64,000 bases of DNA from Rhodococcoides corynebacterioides (GTDB lineage: Bacteria; Actinomycetota; Actinomycetes; Mycobacteriales; Mycobacteriaceae). The notes beneath the pieces were generated by a model, which saw only the letters and a list, made by a program, of their open reading frames with translations, was not told the origin of the DNA and ran no database searches. A program made the position numbers and the translations under genes. Positions 50,368-59,506 of this stretch are shown piece by piece; position 1 is the first letter of the stretch; the number at the start of each line of letters is the position of its first letter. Location of the stretch: positions 62,001 through 126,000 of the forward strand of contig NZ_JABUBU010000003.1 in assembly GCF_019834675.1 (NCBI RefSeq), read 5' to 3'.

Positions 50368-50916
50368 GTGGCAACCCACCCGGCCGTTCTTGGGCGCTTC
50401 TTCGAGGATTACGTGGTGGGGGACGTGTACCAGCACCCCCTGGGCCGCACGATCACCGAGACCGACAACACGTGGATCACGCTGCTGTCGATGAACACCA
50501 ACCAGAACCACTTCAACGCGCACCTCGCCGCGCAGAACCCCATCACCGAGGGTCGCGTGATCGTGAACTCGGGATTCACCGTGGCCGTGGTGCTCGGCAT
50601 CTCGGTGCTCGACATGAGCCAGAACGCCATCTCGAACCTCGCGTTCACCGACATCAAGATGTCGCACCCGGTGTACGAGGGCGACACCATCTACGCCGAG
50701 AGCATCTGCACCGGCCTTCGCAAGTCCGAGTCGCGCCCCTACGCCGGCATCGTCTCCATGATCACCCGCGGCCTCAATCAGGATGGCGTCGAGGTCATTT
50801 CGTGGAAGCGCTCGGTCATGGTCGCCACTCGCGAGAGCGGCATCGGCCAGAACTATTTCCCCGCAGCACAGAACGGGCCGCTGCAGCTGCCCGAGGAGAA
50901 GGGTGCCACCGCATGA
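50368..50916 (+). CDS. MaoC-family hydratase (itaconyl/mesaconyl-CoA hydratase-like)
   Basis: A 182-residue hot-dog hydratase. The N-terminus 'GRFFEDYVVGDVYQHPLGRTI' and the Asp/His pair in 'TETDNTWITLLSMNTNQNHFN' (residues about 30-51) resemble MaoC hydratases acting on mesaconyl- or itaconyl-CoA. The GTG at 50368 follows GAGGAG. It is first in an operon with a CoA-transferase and a CitE-like lyase, the trio used in itaconate and mesaconate breakdown. The exact substrate is inferred. Confidence 0.82.
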   Translation: MATHPAVLGRFFEDYVVGDVYQHPLGRTITETDNTWITLLSMNTNQNHFNAHLAAQNPITEGRVIVNSGFTVAVVLGISVLDMSQNAISNLAFTDIKMSHPVYEGDTIYAESICTGLRKSESRPYAGIVSMITRGLNQDGVEVISWKRSVMVATRESGIGQNYFPAAQNGPLQLPEEKGATA

Positions 50917-52121
50917 AGCCACTCGAGGACGTCCGCATCATCTCGCTCGAGCAGTACGGCGCCGGCCCGTTCGGCAGCCTCCATCTCGCCGACCTCGGGG
51001 CCGACGTCATCAAGATCGAGGACCCGAACGCCGGCGGCGACGTCGGCCGCTACGTCCCCCCGTTCAACGAGGGCGAGGACTCACTGTTCTTCGAGTCCTT
51101 CAACCGGAACAAGCGCAGCCTCTCGCTCGACCTGTCGACTCCGGCCGGGCGCAGCGTGTTCGAGGACCTGGTGCGCGGTGCCGACGCGGTGTACTCCAAC
51201 CTGCGCGGCGACGTTCCGGCCAAGATCGGCATCACGTACGACGATCTCAAGCACCTCAACCCCGCCATCGTGTGCTGCAGCCTGACCGGCTTCGGCATGA
51301 CCGGCCCGCGGGCCAAGGAGCCCGGCTACGACTACATCCTGCAGGGCCTCGCCGGCTGGATGTCCGTCACCGGTGATCCGGACGGCCCGCCCACGAAATC
51401 CGGTCTGTCGCTGGTGGATTACTCCGGCGGGTTCGTCGCCGCGATCAGTTTGCTGTCCGGACTGCACGCCGCGCGTCGCGACGGCATCGGTGGCGACTGC
51501 GACGTCTCGCTCTACGACACGGCGATGAGCCTGCTCACCTACCCGGCGACATGGCATCTCAACGCCGGCTTCGAGCCCGTGCGGACCAAGAACTCCGCCC
51601 ACCCGTCGCTGGTCCCGTTCCAGGCCTTCGAGGCGAGCGACGGCTGGCTGATCGTCGGCTGCGCGAAGGAGAAGTTCTGGGAGCGCCTGGTGGTCGCCAT
51701 CGGTCGCCCGGAACTCGGCCAGGATCCCCGCTTCATCAGCTTCGCTCTGCGCGGGCAGAACAAGGACGTGCTGCTGCCGATGCTCGAGGACACCTTCGCC
51801 ACGAACACCGTGGCGCACTGGTTGTCCCTGCTCGGTCCGGCCGGTGTGCCGTCGGGACCGATCAACGACGTTGCGCACGCCCTCACCGAACCGCACACGA
51901 TCGCACGGAATCTCGTCGTCGAGACCGAACATCCGGTGTACGACACGGTGAAGCAGGTCGCCTCGCCGGTCAACTTCGGTCCCGAGCGTCCCACGTACCG
52001 CCGCGCCCCGCGTCGCAACGAGGACTTCGCCGACGTCGTGAAGGAACTGGGGTACGACGCGGACCGGGTGGCCGACCTCTCGTCGGGCGGTGCCTTCGGA
52101 CCGGTCGAGGCCACCGTATGA
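50913..52121 (+). CDS. CoA-transferase, CaiB/BaiF family III
   Basis: A 402-residue class III CoA-transferase. 'LEQYGAGPFGSLHLADLGADVIKIE' spans residues 12-36 in two recognised blocks, and the catalytic Asp is in 'SLVDYSGGFVAAI' near residue 168. It would move CoA from a donor such as succinyl-CoA to a dicarboxylate. The ATG overlaps the maoC stop, and its own stop overlaps the next start. Position between hydratase and PrpD-like genes suggests it activates the pathway's acid. Confidence 0.9.
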   Translation: MKPLEDVRIISLEQYGAGPFGSLHLADLGADVIKIEDPNAGGDVGRYVPPFNEGEDSLFFESFNRNKRSLSLDLSTPAGRSVFEDLVRGADAVYSNLRGDVPAKIGITYDDLKHLNPAIVCCSLTGFGMTGPRAKEPGYDYILQGLAGWMSVTGDPDGPPTKSGLSLVDYSGGFVAAISLLSGLHAARRDGIGGDCDVSLYDTAMSLLTYPATWHLNAGFEPVRTKNSAHPSLVPFQAFEASDGWLIVGCAKEKFWERLVVAIGRPELGQDPRFISFALRGQNKDVLLPMLEDTFATNTVAHWLSLLGPAGVPSGPINDVAHALTEPHTIARNLVVETEHPVYDTVKQVASPVNFGPERPTYRRAPRRNEDFADVVKELGYDADRVADLSSGGAFGPVEATV

Positions 52122-53488
52122 CCTCGACCGTGCTCGCCGAGTGGGCGGCCGACCTGGGACTGCCCGACCTGTCGCACGACGTCCGCCACGCGACCGCGCG
52201 GCACCTCATGGACGGCGTCGGGAACGCCGTCGCCGCAGCACGATTGGATTACGGTCGGCCCGCGTGGACGGTGGCCACCGCGCTCGGCGGACCCCCCGAG
52301 GCCCGGCCGCTGACCGGGACGCAGGCGCTGTCGGCGCCGGCCGCCGCCTTCGCCAGCGGGGTGATGGTGCACGCCCTGGACTTCGACGACACCCACGCCG
52401 GAGCGCTGGTCCACGCCACCGCCGTCACCCTTCCCGCCGCCATCGCGGTCGGCCAGGAACGCGCCGCGTCCGGGGCCGACGTCCTGCTCGCCGGGGCCAT
52501 CGGTCTCGAAACCGCGTGCCGTCTCGGCGCCGTCAGCCCGCACGGATTCCATTCCGGCGGTGTGCACGCGACCGGCGCCGTCGGTCCCCTGGTCGCCGCG
52601 CTCGTCGCGGGCCGGTTGTCCCGGCTCACGTCGGCAACCCTGGTCCACGCACTCGGTATCGCCGGGTCGTCCGGCGCCGGCCTGCTCGAGTTCCTCGACA
52701 CCGACGCCGACACCAAGGCGCTGCACCCCGGCTCGGCGAGTCTGAACGGCGTCCTCGCCGCACGCCTCGCCGCGGCCGGCGCCACCGGACCGTCGTCCGT
52801 GCTCGAAGGGCGCCGCGGCCTGTACGCCGCACTGACGTCGCGGCCCGCCGACTTCACCGCGCTGACCGACGGTCTCGGAATTCGCTGGGAAGCAACGCGT
52901 ATCGGCATCAAGCCGTACCCGAGCTGCCAGTTGATGCACGTCGCTCTCGACGCGGTCTCCGCGGCCGTGGCCGGTCACGACGTCACCGCGTCCGACATCG
53001 CCGACGTCGAGGTGGCCGTGCACTCGGACTCGCTGCCCATCGTCTGCGGCCCCAACGCCGGCGTCGCGGCTCCACGGAGCACCTACGACGGCAAGTTCGA
53101 TCTGCCCTGGAGCGTCGCTGCGCTGCTGCACGACGGCGTGGTCGACGTCGCCACCTACACCGACGACTCCATCGCCCGCCCCGACGTGCTCGACACCGCT
53201 CGCCGCGTCCGCTCGGTCGAACTGGTCACCGACGGCCCTGCCGCTGCTGCACCGGGCCGCGCCGTCGTCACGCTCACGGATGGCCGCGTCCTCACCGGGT
53301 CCGTCGACGGAAGTCGAGGCAGCGCAGCACTTCCGCTGTCCGACGACGACCTCACCGACAAGTTCCTGGCCAACTGCGGCCACCAGCCCCGGGCGAAGGA
53401 ACTGTCCGCCCGGCTCCTCGACCTCGCCGGCGAATCGGACCTCACGGCCGTGCTCGACCTCGCCGCCGCCCTCGCCTCTTCCTCCTGA
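52118..53488 (+). CDS. MmgE/PrpD family protein
   Basis: A 456-residue member of the 2-methylcitrate dehydratase/cis-aconitate decarboxylase fold family. The diagnostic segment 'HALDFDDTHAGALVHATAVTLPAA' is near residue 87. The conserved 'PYPSCQLMHVALDAV' is near residue 266. Family members dehydrate or decarboxylate tricarboxylates or epimerise dicarboxylate adducts. In an operon with itaconate-type genes, a dehydratase, decarboxylase or isomerase acting on a branched acid is plausible. The ATG overlaps the CoA-transferase stop. Confidence 0.88.
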   Translation: MTSTVLAEWAADLGLPDLSHDVRHATARHLMDGVGNAVAAARLDYGRPAWTVATALGGPPEARPLTGTQALSAPAAAFASGVMVHALDFDDTHAGALVHATAVTLPAAIAVGQERAASGADVLLAGAIGLETACRLGAVSPHGFHSGGVHATGAVGPLVAALVAGRLSRLTSATLVHALGIAGSSGAGLLEFLDTDADTKALHPGSASLNGVLAARLAAAGATGPSSVLEGRRGLYAALTSRPADFTALTDGLGIRWEATRIGIKPYPSCQLMHVALDAVSAAVAGHDVTASDIADVEVAVHSDSLPIVCGPNAGVAAPRSTYDGKFDLPWSVAALLHDGVVDVATYTDDSIARPDVLDTARRVRSVELVTDGPAAAAPGRAVVTLTDGRVLTGSVDGSRGSAALPLSDDDLTDKFLANCGHQPRAKELSARLLDLAGESDLTAVLDLAAALASSS

Positions 53489-53507
53489 GACAGTCAAAGG
53501 ACTCACC

Positions 53508-54671
53508 ATGGACTTCACGTTCGACGAACAGCAAACCGCGTTCCGCAAGGCTCTCCGCACCTTCGTGGACAAGGAGATCGTCCCCGTCGCGAGCGAGTGG
53601 GAGCGCTCCGGCCGCTACCCCACCGAGATCGTCGACCACATGAAGGCGATGGGCCTCTTCGGCATCACCACGCCGGAGGAGTACGGCGGCATCGACCTCG
53701 ACAAGGTCTCCTTCACCCTCGTGTACGAAGAACTCGCCCGCGGGTGGATGGGCATCGCCGGCATCGTGGGCAGCCACAACCTCTCGTGCTGGATGATCGC
53801 CAAGCACGGCACCGAGGAGCAGAAGCAGTCCCTGCTCCCCAAGCTGTCCGCGGGTGAGTGGCGCACGGGCGTCGGCCTCACCGAGCCGGGTGCGGGGACC
53901 GATCTGCAGGGCATCAAGACCACCGCCAAGCGCGACGGCGACCACTACGTCGTCAACGGCGCCAAGACGTGGATCACCAACGCGCGCCACGCGAACGTGC
54001 TGCCGGTGCTGGTGAAGACCGACGCCTCGGCCACCCCGCCGCACAAGGGCATGAGCCTGCTGCTGATCGACACCTCCACCGAGGGCTTCGAGGTGCAGCG
54101 GGACATGGGCAAGCTCGGCTACAAGGGCACCGAGTCCTGCGAGATCACCCTCGAGAACGTCCGCGTGCCGGTCGACGCCCTCCTCGGCGGGGTCGAGGGC
54201 CGCGGTCTGCAGCAGGCACTCTCGGGCCTCGAGATCGGCCGCCTCAACATCGCCGGCCGTAGCGTCGGCATCGCCCAGGCCGCGTACGACGCCGCGCTCC
54301 AGTACGCCAAGGAGCGCACGGCGTTCGGTCAGCCGATCGCCGACTTCCAGGCCATCCAGCTCAAGATCGCCGACATCGCCACGCAGCTGCAGGCCGCCCG
54401 ACTCATGACGTACTGGGCTGCCTCGCAGGCGGACTCGGGCAAGCGCGTCGACATGGAGGCCGGGATGGCCAAGTACTTCGCCTCCGAGACCGCCATCACC
54501 GCGAGCCTCGAAGCCATGCGCATCCACGGCGGCTACGGCTACTCCACCGAGTTCGTGGTCGAGCGCCTCTACCGCGACGCGCCGCTCATGGCCATCGGCG
54601 AGGGCACCAACGACATCATGCGCACGGTCATCGCCAAGTCCCTCGTCGCGGGATCGAGTGTGATCGGGTGA
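53508..54671 (+). CDS. Acyl-CoA dehydrogenase
   Basis: A 387-residue FAD-dependent dehydrogenase. 'TGVGLTEPGAGTDLQGIKT' near residue 122, 'ERTAFGQPIADFQAIQ' near 269, 'RIHGGYGYSTEF' near 341 and the catalytic Glu in 'MAIGEGTNDIMR' near 364 are all standard. It would introduce a 2,3-double bond into an acyl-CoA, here possibly a methylsuccinyl-type ester feeding the MaoC hydratase. It starts 19 nt after the PrpD-like gene, and its stop overlaps the lyase start (GTGA). Confidence 0.92.
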   Translation: MDFTFDEQQTAFRKALRTFVDKEIVPVASEWERSGRYPTEIVDHMKAMGLFGITTPEEYGGIDLDKVSFTLVYEELARGWMGIAGIVGSHNLSCWMIAKHGTEEQKQSLLPKLSAGEWRTGVGLTEPGAGTDLQGIKTTAKRDGDHYVVNGAKTWITNARHANVLPVLVKTDASATPPHKGMSLLLIDTSTEGFEVQRDMGKLGYKGTESCEITLENVRVPVDALLGGVEGRGLQQALSGLEIGRLNIAGRSVGIAQAAYDAALQYAKERTAFGQPIADFQAIQLKIADIATQLQAARLMTYWAASQADSGKRVDMEAGMAKYFASETAITASLEAMRIHGGYGYSTEFVVERLYRDAPLMAIGEGTNDIMRTVIAKSLVAGSSVIG

Positions 54672-55486
54672 GCGGCGCCCTCACCTACCTCTACGTTCCC
54701 GGCACCAAGCCCGAGCGGTTCGACAAGGCGCTCGCCTCCGGTGCCGACGCCGTCGTCCTCGATCTCGAGGATGCGGTGGCGTTGCAGGACAAGGACTCCG
54801 CCCGGCGGACGGTGGCCGACTGGGTCGCCGCGGTCGAACCCGGTGACGTGGAGATCTGGGTCCGGGTCAATCCGGGAACGCTGCAGGAGGACGACGTCCG
54901 TACGGTCGCCCACGCGACGCTCACCGGGTTCTGGCTGCCCAAGGTCGGATCGGCCGACGAGGTGGCCGCGATGGACACCCTGCTCACCGAGGTGTGCCCG
55001 CAGGCCGTGGTGTCCCCCATGATCGAAACGGGCGGCGGGGTGTTCGAGGCGCTGTCGATCGCGCGGGCTCCGCGGGTGCGCTTCCTGCAGATCGGCGAGG
55101 TCGATCTGGCCGTCGACCTGGGCGTCGACGCCGAGACCGACGACAGCGCGCTGCTCTTCGCCCGGTCGCAGGTGGTCGCGGCCAGTGCGGCGGCGGGGGT
55201 GCAGGCTCCGCTCGCCGCGGTGTCCCGCAACTTCAGGGACGTCGAGGCGTTCACCGCGGACTGCCGCCACCTGGCGCGGCTCGGTTTCGTGGGGCGGGCG
55301 TGCATCCACCCCGCGCAGGTCACGGCGGCACGGGACGTCTGGTCACCGACCGACGACGACGTGCGGAAGGCGCAGGCGATCCTCGCGGCGCTGGAGGCCG
55401 ACGGTGCGGGGGTGGACGCCGACGGGTATCTGATCGACGAGGCCGTGGCCAAGCGGGCGCGGCGGGTTCTCGAGCACGTGAACTGA
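54668..55486 (+). CDS. CitE-like acyl-CoA lyase (HpcH/HpaI superfamily)
   Basis: A 272-residue lyase of the CitE/citramalyl-CoA/malyl-CoA group. Motifs are 'YVPGTKPERFDKALASGAD' near residue 9, 'VVLDLEDAVALQDKDSAR' near 29, the metal Glu in 'VSPMIETGGGVFEAL' near 115 and 'IGEVDLAVDLGVD' near 143. It would split a 3-hydroxy-acyl-CoA, such as citramalyl-CoA, into acetyl-CoA and pyruvate. GTG start overlaps the dehydrogenase stop. It ends the operon that begins at maoC. Confidence 0.88.
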   Translation: MSGALTYLYVPGTKPERFDKALASGADAVVLDLEDAVALQDKDSARRTVADWVAAVEPGDVEIWVRVNPGTLQEDDVRTVAHATLTGFWLPKVGSADEVAAMDTLLTEVCPQAVVSPMIETGGGVFEALSIARAPRVRFLQIGEVDLAVDLGVDAETDDSALLFARSQVVAASAAAGVQAPLAAVSRNFRDVEAFTADCRHLARLGFVGRACIHPAQVTAARDVWSPTDDDVRKAQAILAALEADGAGVDADGYLIDEAVAKRARRVLEHVN

Positions 55487-55635
55487 GCACGGTGTGCGCC
55501 TCGGCGGCCTCGCGCGCGAGATCCCGCCGTCGGAGCCGGCGAGGCTCACACCTCGCTTGCGACCGGACCCTCCGGCCGCGCCGACCGGGCAGGTGGTGGA
55601 ATGGGTCGGCCAGTCCGACCGACCCCGGGAGACCG

Positions 55636-56478
55636 ATGAGCACGCACCCGTTCGACGACGCCCTCGAGCTCGAGCAGCTCGGTGACGGACGCTTCCGGGG
55701 CCGCACCACCGCGCCGTACAACAACATGGTGGGGCCGTTCGGCGGCGTCACCGCGGCAATCCTCGTGCGGGCGATCGAGCTGCACCCCGACCGGCTGGGC
55801 GATCCGGTGAGTCTGACCGTCAACTTCGCCGGGCCGGTGGCAGAAGGCCCCTTCGACATCCAGGCGCGGGCGGTGCGCACCAACCGCAGCAATCAGCACT
55901 GGTACCTCGAGCTCTCCCAGGACGGCACGGTCGCCACCACCGCCACCGCGGTGTTCGGCACCCGCCGGGAGACGTGGGACGACATCGAGTCCTCCCCGCC
56001 CGCCGTTCCTGCGCCCGTGGAGGTCGAGCGTGCCGGACTGCCGGACTTCATCGCGTGGGCGCAGAACTACGAGATGCGCTTCCACGCAGGCGCTCTGGAC
56101 GAGAGCGGGTCGGCCGACTCCGTCGCGACGCTGTGGGTGCGCGACTCCCCGCCGCGTCCCCTGGACCACGTCGCCCTCACCTCGATGACCGACATCTTCT
56201 ACCCCCGCGTGTTCCAGCGCCGCGGGCAGTACCTGCCGGCGGGCACCATCTCGCTCACCATCCATTACTTCGCGACGGCGGAGGACCTCGCCGCCCACGG
56301 CGACGCTCACGTGTTAGCGACGGCGCACGCGCGTCGCTTCCACCGCGGCTACTTCGACCAGTCGGCCGAATTGTGGTCGGCGAGTGGCGAGCTCCTCGCC
56401 ACCGGGCACCAGGTGGTCTATTACAAGGGCCGACAGCCGTTTCCGCTCCCACTGCGCGGCGCACCCGGCACTATGTGA
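55636..56478 (+). CDS. Acyl-CoA thioesterase-like protein (double hot-dog)
   Basis: A 280-residue TesB-like thioesterase. The first hot-dog includes 'NNMVGPFGGVTAAILVRAIE' near residue 30. The second ends 'LLATGHQVVYYKGR' near 262. It likely hydrolyses acyl-CoA thioesters. The ATG at 55636 is 149 bp after the lyase operon, so it may have its own promoter. It precedes an acyl-CoA ligase by 30 bp, and the two probably form a unit. Confidence 0.82.
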   Translation: MSTHPFDDALELEQLGDGRFRGRTTAPYNNMVGPFGGVTAAILVRAIELHPDRLGDPVSLTVNFAGPVAEGPFDIQARAVRTNRSNQHWYLELSQDGTVATTATAVFGTRRETWDDIESSPPAVPAPVEVERAGLPDFIAWAQNYEMRFHAGALDESGSADSVATLWVRDSPPRPLDHVALTSMTDIFYPRVFQRRGQYLPAGTISLTIHYFATAEDLAAHGDAHVLATAHARRFHRGYFDQSAELWSASGELLATGHQVVYYKGRQPFPLPLRGAPGTM

Positions 56479-56508
56479 TCGGGACCACTCGCCGACCCGA
56501 GGAGCGCC

Positions 56509-58134
56509 ATGAAGAGCACGATGCAGGACACCCCGCTGTCGATCGGACAGCTCGTGCGGTTCGGAACGTCGATCCATGCGACGGCGACGGTGACCACCTG
56601 GTCCGAGACGGGCCCGACCACCGTGACGTTCGCCGATCTCGGGCGCCGCGCGGCGCAACTGGCGCACGGATTGCGCTCCCTCGGTGTCGACGGGGATCAG
56701 CGCGTCGGCACCTTCATGTGGAACAACTCGGCCCACATGGAGGCGTACATGGCGGTGCCCGCGATGGGCGCCGTGCTGCACACCCTGAACATCCGCCTCT
56801 TCCCCGAGCAGCTCACCTACATCGTCGAACACGCCGAGGATCACGTGATCATCGCGGACGGCAGCCTCCTCCCCCTGCTCGTCCCGCTGCTACCGACCAT
56901 GCCGACGGTGCGGCACCTCGTGGTGGTCGGGGCCGATCCGAGCTCGGTGGACGCACCCGACGCCATCACCGTGCACGGCTACGACGATCTCCTGGCCGGC
57001 CGTCCCGAGACCTTCGACTGGCCCGAGCTCGACGAGACCGACGCCGCGGCAATGTGTTACACCTCCGGCACCACCGGCGACCCCAAGGGGGTCGTGTACT
57101 CCCACCGCTCGATCTGGCTGCACTCGATGCAAGCGTGCATGACCGACGCGATGGCGCTGTCGCAGCGGGACTCCGTGCTCGCGATCGTGCCCATGTTCCA
57201 CGCGATGTCGTGGGGCCTGCCCTACGCCGCTCTCATGGTCGGGGCGTCGCTCATCATGCCGGACCGGTTCCTCCAACCCGCGCCGCTGGCCGAGATGCTG
57301 TCGACCCTGCGCCCCACCGCGACCGCCGCGGTGCCGACCATCTGGCAGGCGCTGCTCGTGCACCTGGAGGAGCACCCCGTCGATCTGTCGAGCCTGCGCG
57401 AGGTGCTGGTGGGCGGAAGTGCATGCCCGCCCAGCCTGATTCGCGCGTTCCGCGAGAAGTACGGCGTGCCGATCTCCCAGGCATGGGGCATGACGGAGAC
57501 GTCGCCGCTGGGCACGTCCGGCCGTCCCGACGCCGGCCTCTCGCCGGAGGACGAATTCGACCGTCGGTGCACCCAGGGGCGCTTCGTCGCCGGGGTCCGG
57601 GCACGGCTGGTCGACGACGCCGGCACCGTGCTGCCGTGGGACGGGCAGCAGGTCGGCGAGCTCGAGGTGCGCGGCCCGTGGATCACAGGAAGCTATTACC
57701 GCGCAGACGGTTCCGACAAATTCGACGACGGGTGGCTGCGTACCGGCGACGTCGGCACCATCTCCCCCGAGGGCTACCTCACCCTCACCGACCGATCCAA
57801 GGACATCATCAAGTCCGGCGGGGAGTGGATCTCGTCGGTCGAGCTCGAGAACCACGTCGTCGAGCACCCGGCCGTGCTGGAGGCCGCCGTCATCGGTGTG
57901 CCGGATCCGAAGTGGGACGAGCGTCCGCTGGTCGCCGTCGTGGTGAAGGACGGCCAGTCGGTCACGCCCGAGGAACTGCGGGAGTTCCTCGACGGGCGCG
58001 TCGCCCACTGGCAACTGCCCGAGCGGTGGACGTTCATCGACGAGGTGCCCAAGACCAGCGTGGGCAAGTACGACAAGAAGCGGCTGCGGGGATCGCATGC
58101 CGAGGGGAAGCTCGACGTCATCGAGTTGGGCTGA
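56509..58134 (+). CDS. Acyl-CoA ligase (AMP-forming, fatty-acid type)
   Basis: A 541-residue adenylate-forming ligase. The P-loop-like motif 'CYTSGTTGDPKGVVYSH' is near residue 183. 'QAWGMTETSPLG' lies near 323, 'GWLRTGDVGTI' near 408, and the C-terminal 'DRSKDIIKSGGEWISSVELE' near 427 follows. It activates a fatty or other carboxylic acid with ATP and CoA. The length and 'GGEWIS' variant fit medium- or long-chain fatty acid ligases. Adjacent to a thioesterase, suggesting a fatty-acyl cycle or detoxification unit. Confidence 0.92.
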   Translation: MKSTMQDTPLSIGQLVRFGTSIHATATVTTWSETGPTTVTFADLGRRAAQLAHGLRSLGVDGDQRVGTFMWNNSAHMEAYMAVPAMGAVLHTLNIRLFPEQLTYIVEHAEDHVIIADGSLLPLLVPLLPTMPTVRHLVVVGADPSSVDAPDAITVHGYDDLLAGRPETFDWPELDETDAAAMCYTSGTTGDPKGVVYSHRSIWLHSMQACMTDAMALSQRDSVLAIVPMFHAMSWGLPYAALMVGASLIMPDRFLQPAPLAEMLSTLRPTATAAVPTIWQALLVHLEEHPVDLSSLREVLVGGSACPPSLIRAFREKYGVPISQAWGMTETSPLGTSGRPDAGLSPEDEFDRRCTQGRFVAGVRARLVDDAGTVLPWDGQQVGELEVRGPWITGSYYRADGSDKFDDGWLRTGDVGTISPEGYLTLTDRSKDIIKSGGEWISSVELENHVVEHPAVLEAAVIGVPDPKWDERPLVAVVVKDGQSVTPEELREFLDGRVAHWQLPERWTFIDEVPKTSVGKYDKKRLRGSHAEGKLDVIELG

Positions 58135-58153
58135 CCCGAACCGCAGGTGTGGC

Positions 58154-58160
58154 AGATAAT
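58154..58160 (+). promoter_or_regulatory. Candidate -10 element for the ParD-like gene
   Basis: AGATAAT lies 35 bp before the TTG start codon of the ParD-like gene, in an AT-richer patch than its surroundings. The gene's ribosome site GGGGGAGG follows downstream. Confidence 0.45.
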
Positions 58161-58194
58161 TACGGAGAGCACGACCGAGGGGGAGGTTCCGACC

Positions 58195-58590
58195 TTGAAC
58201 TCCACGCCATCATCACATGTTCGCAGTGAGCTGTTCGCGTCGGCGCAGTCCGTCGGACGCGTGACCGGTCGCGGTGCCACCGAGCAACTTGCACACTGGG
58301 CGAGGATTGGGCGGGAAGTAGAGGCGTCCCGTCACCTGCCGTCTCGTGAGATTGCCGAGGTCCTCTCGGGTCGGCAAAGTTACGACACGCTCGATCCGCC
58401 TGCTCAGGCCGTCGTTCGCGCGGAATGGGTCGAGCGAGTCGACGCACTCAGCAGCAGCCTCGATCTACGCAGCGACTTCGAGTCGGAGGGCCGACCCTAC
58501 GTGGAGTGCAATAATCCTGATGACGTGATCGCGCGTGGTGCCAGCTCGTCGAGCCGCCGCACTGGCCTTCATGGGCCCCCGCAGCTCTGA
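58195..58590 (+). CDS. ParD-like antitoxin, orphan
   Basis: A 131-residue protein resembling the actinobacterial ParD-like antitoxin family: 'SELFASAQSVGRVTGRGATE' near residue 12, 'QLAHWARIGREVEAS' near 32, then 'IAEVLSGRQSYDTL' and 'VRAEWVERVDAL'. A TTG start at 58195 is supported by GGGGGAGG eight bases upstream; a longer frame from 58147 lacks a ribosome site. The last 20 residues are Ser/Arg-rich and may be a frayed end. No toxin gene follows: the next gene is convergent and ends 12 bp away. Confidence 0.68.
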   Translation: MNSTPSSHVRSELFASAQSVGRVTGRGATEQLAHWARIGREVEASRHLPSREIAEVLSGRQSYDTLDPPAQAVVRAEWVERVDALSSSLDLRSDFESEGRPYVECNNPDDVIARGASSSSRRTGLHGPPQL

Positions 58591-58601
58591 CGAGCTCCAC
58601 G

Positions 58602-59474
58602 TCATCCAGCTGAGCCGAGCACCTCGCGCAGGGTGGCGGCGAACTCGTCGGGCTTGCCCATCTGGCCGTATTCGCCGCCCAGGAAGCCGTTGTGGCCACC
58701 GGGGAAGACGACGGGACTGCGCCCCAGGGCGGCGGCGACGGCATGGGCTGCGCGACCGGCCAGTTCGCCGTCGTCGGGTCCGCCCGACTCCTCCCCCACG
58801 GCAAGAACGATGCGTGTCGACGCCTGTCGCAGACGGTCGACATCGGCCGCGTAGTCGCATCCGGGTCCGCGCAGGTTCGACATGAGCGGATCGGTGCGAT
58901 CCCCGGTGTCGTCGGTCGGCATCCCGAACTGCGCGGGGTCGGGCGCGGGCTGCGCGAGGTAGTCGTCGTCGACCTTCCCACGATGCATGGCAATGCCGAT
59001 GAATTTCGCCATGGCCCAGCCCATTCCGGACGCGTCGTAGGTGGCCACGATGTCGGCGCACACGGCGGAGATGGCAGCCCCGTCCGTGAGAACGCCGCCG
59101 GCGGGTGGTTCGTGAGCGACGAGTGTGCGCATCGCGTCGGGATGACGCTCGACGCACGCAAGGGCGTTGACGGCGCCACCGCTGGAGGCGAACACGTCGA
59201 CCGGACCGGTACCGAGAGCGACGATCAGCGCGTGGAGGTCATCCGCATGTTGCTCCGGCGTCACGGCCGCCGTGGGCTCGTCGCGTCGCCTCCGTCCGGC
59301 GTTGCGCGGGTCGTAGGTGACGACGGGTCGGTCCACGATCCTGGACCGCAGGGACCCGAATCCGACCGCATCCATCGGTGACGCGACGAGAACGAGGGGC
59401 GTTCCCGACGACAGGTCGCCGTGGACGTCGTAGGTGAGGGTGGCGCCGTCGACGGCGAGGGTGCTGGTGGTCAT
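58602..59474 (-). CDS. Alpha/beta-hydrolase
   Basis: A 290-residue alpha/beta-hydrolase. The nucleophile elbow reads 'FASSGGAVNAL' near residue 91, an Ala/Ser variant of GxSxG. 'VVFPGGHNGFLGGEY' near 260 holds the catalytic His. The ATG at 59474 gives a normal start at 'TLAVDGATLTYDVHG'. It ends 12 bp from the ParD-like gene, convergently. It follows the RibD-like gene by 32 bp and may be cotranscribed with it. Substrate unknown. Confidence 0.82.
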   Translation of the reverse strand: MTTSTLAVDGATLTYDVHGDLSSGTPLVLVASPMDAVGFGSLRSRIVDRPVVTYDPRNAGRRRRDEPTAAVTPEQHADDLHALIVALGTGPVDVFASSGGAVNALACVERHPDAMRTLVAHEPPAGGVLTDGAAISAVCADIVATYDASGMGWAMAKFIGIAMHRGKVDDDYLAQPAPDPAQFGMPTDDTGDRTDPLMSNLRGPGCDYAADVDRLRQASTRIVLAVGEESGGPDDGELAGRAAHAVAAALGRSPVVFPGGHNGFLGGEYGQMGKPDEFAATLREVLGSAG

Positions 59475-59506
59475 GCCGTATCGACTCGACGAGCGAGCGG
59501 AACTCA

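Noticed and set aside
55509..55520. 12-bp palindrome CTCGCGCGCGAG as an operator or terminator
   Set aside because: Low-complexity CG alternation is expected by chance at this GC content, and it has no T-run or second copy.
58448..59179. Minus-strand frame crossing the ParD-like and hydrolase genes
   Set aside because: Out of frame with the hydrolase motifs and antisense to the ParD-like gene; no support.
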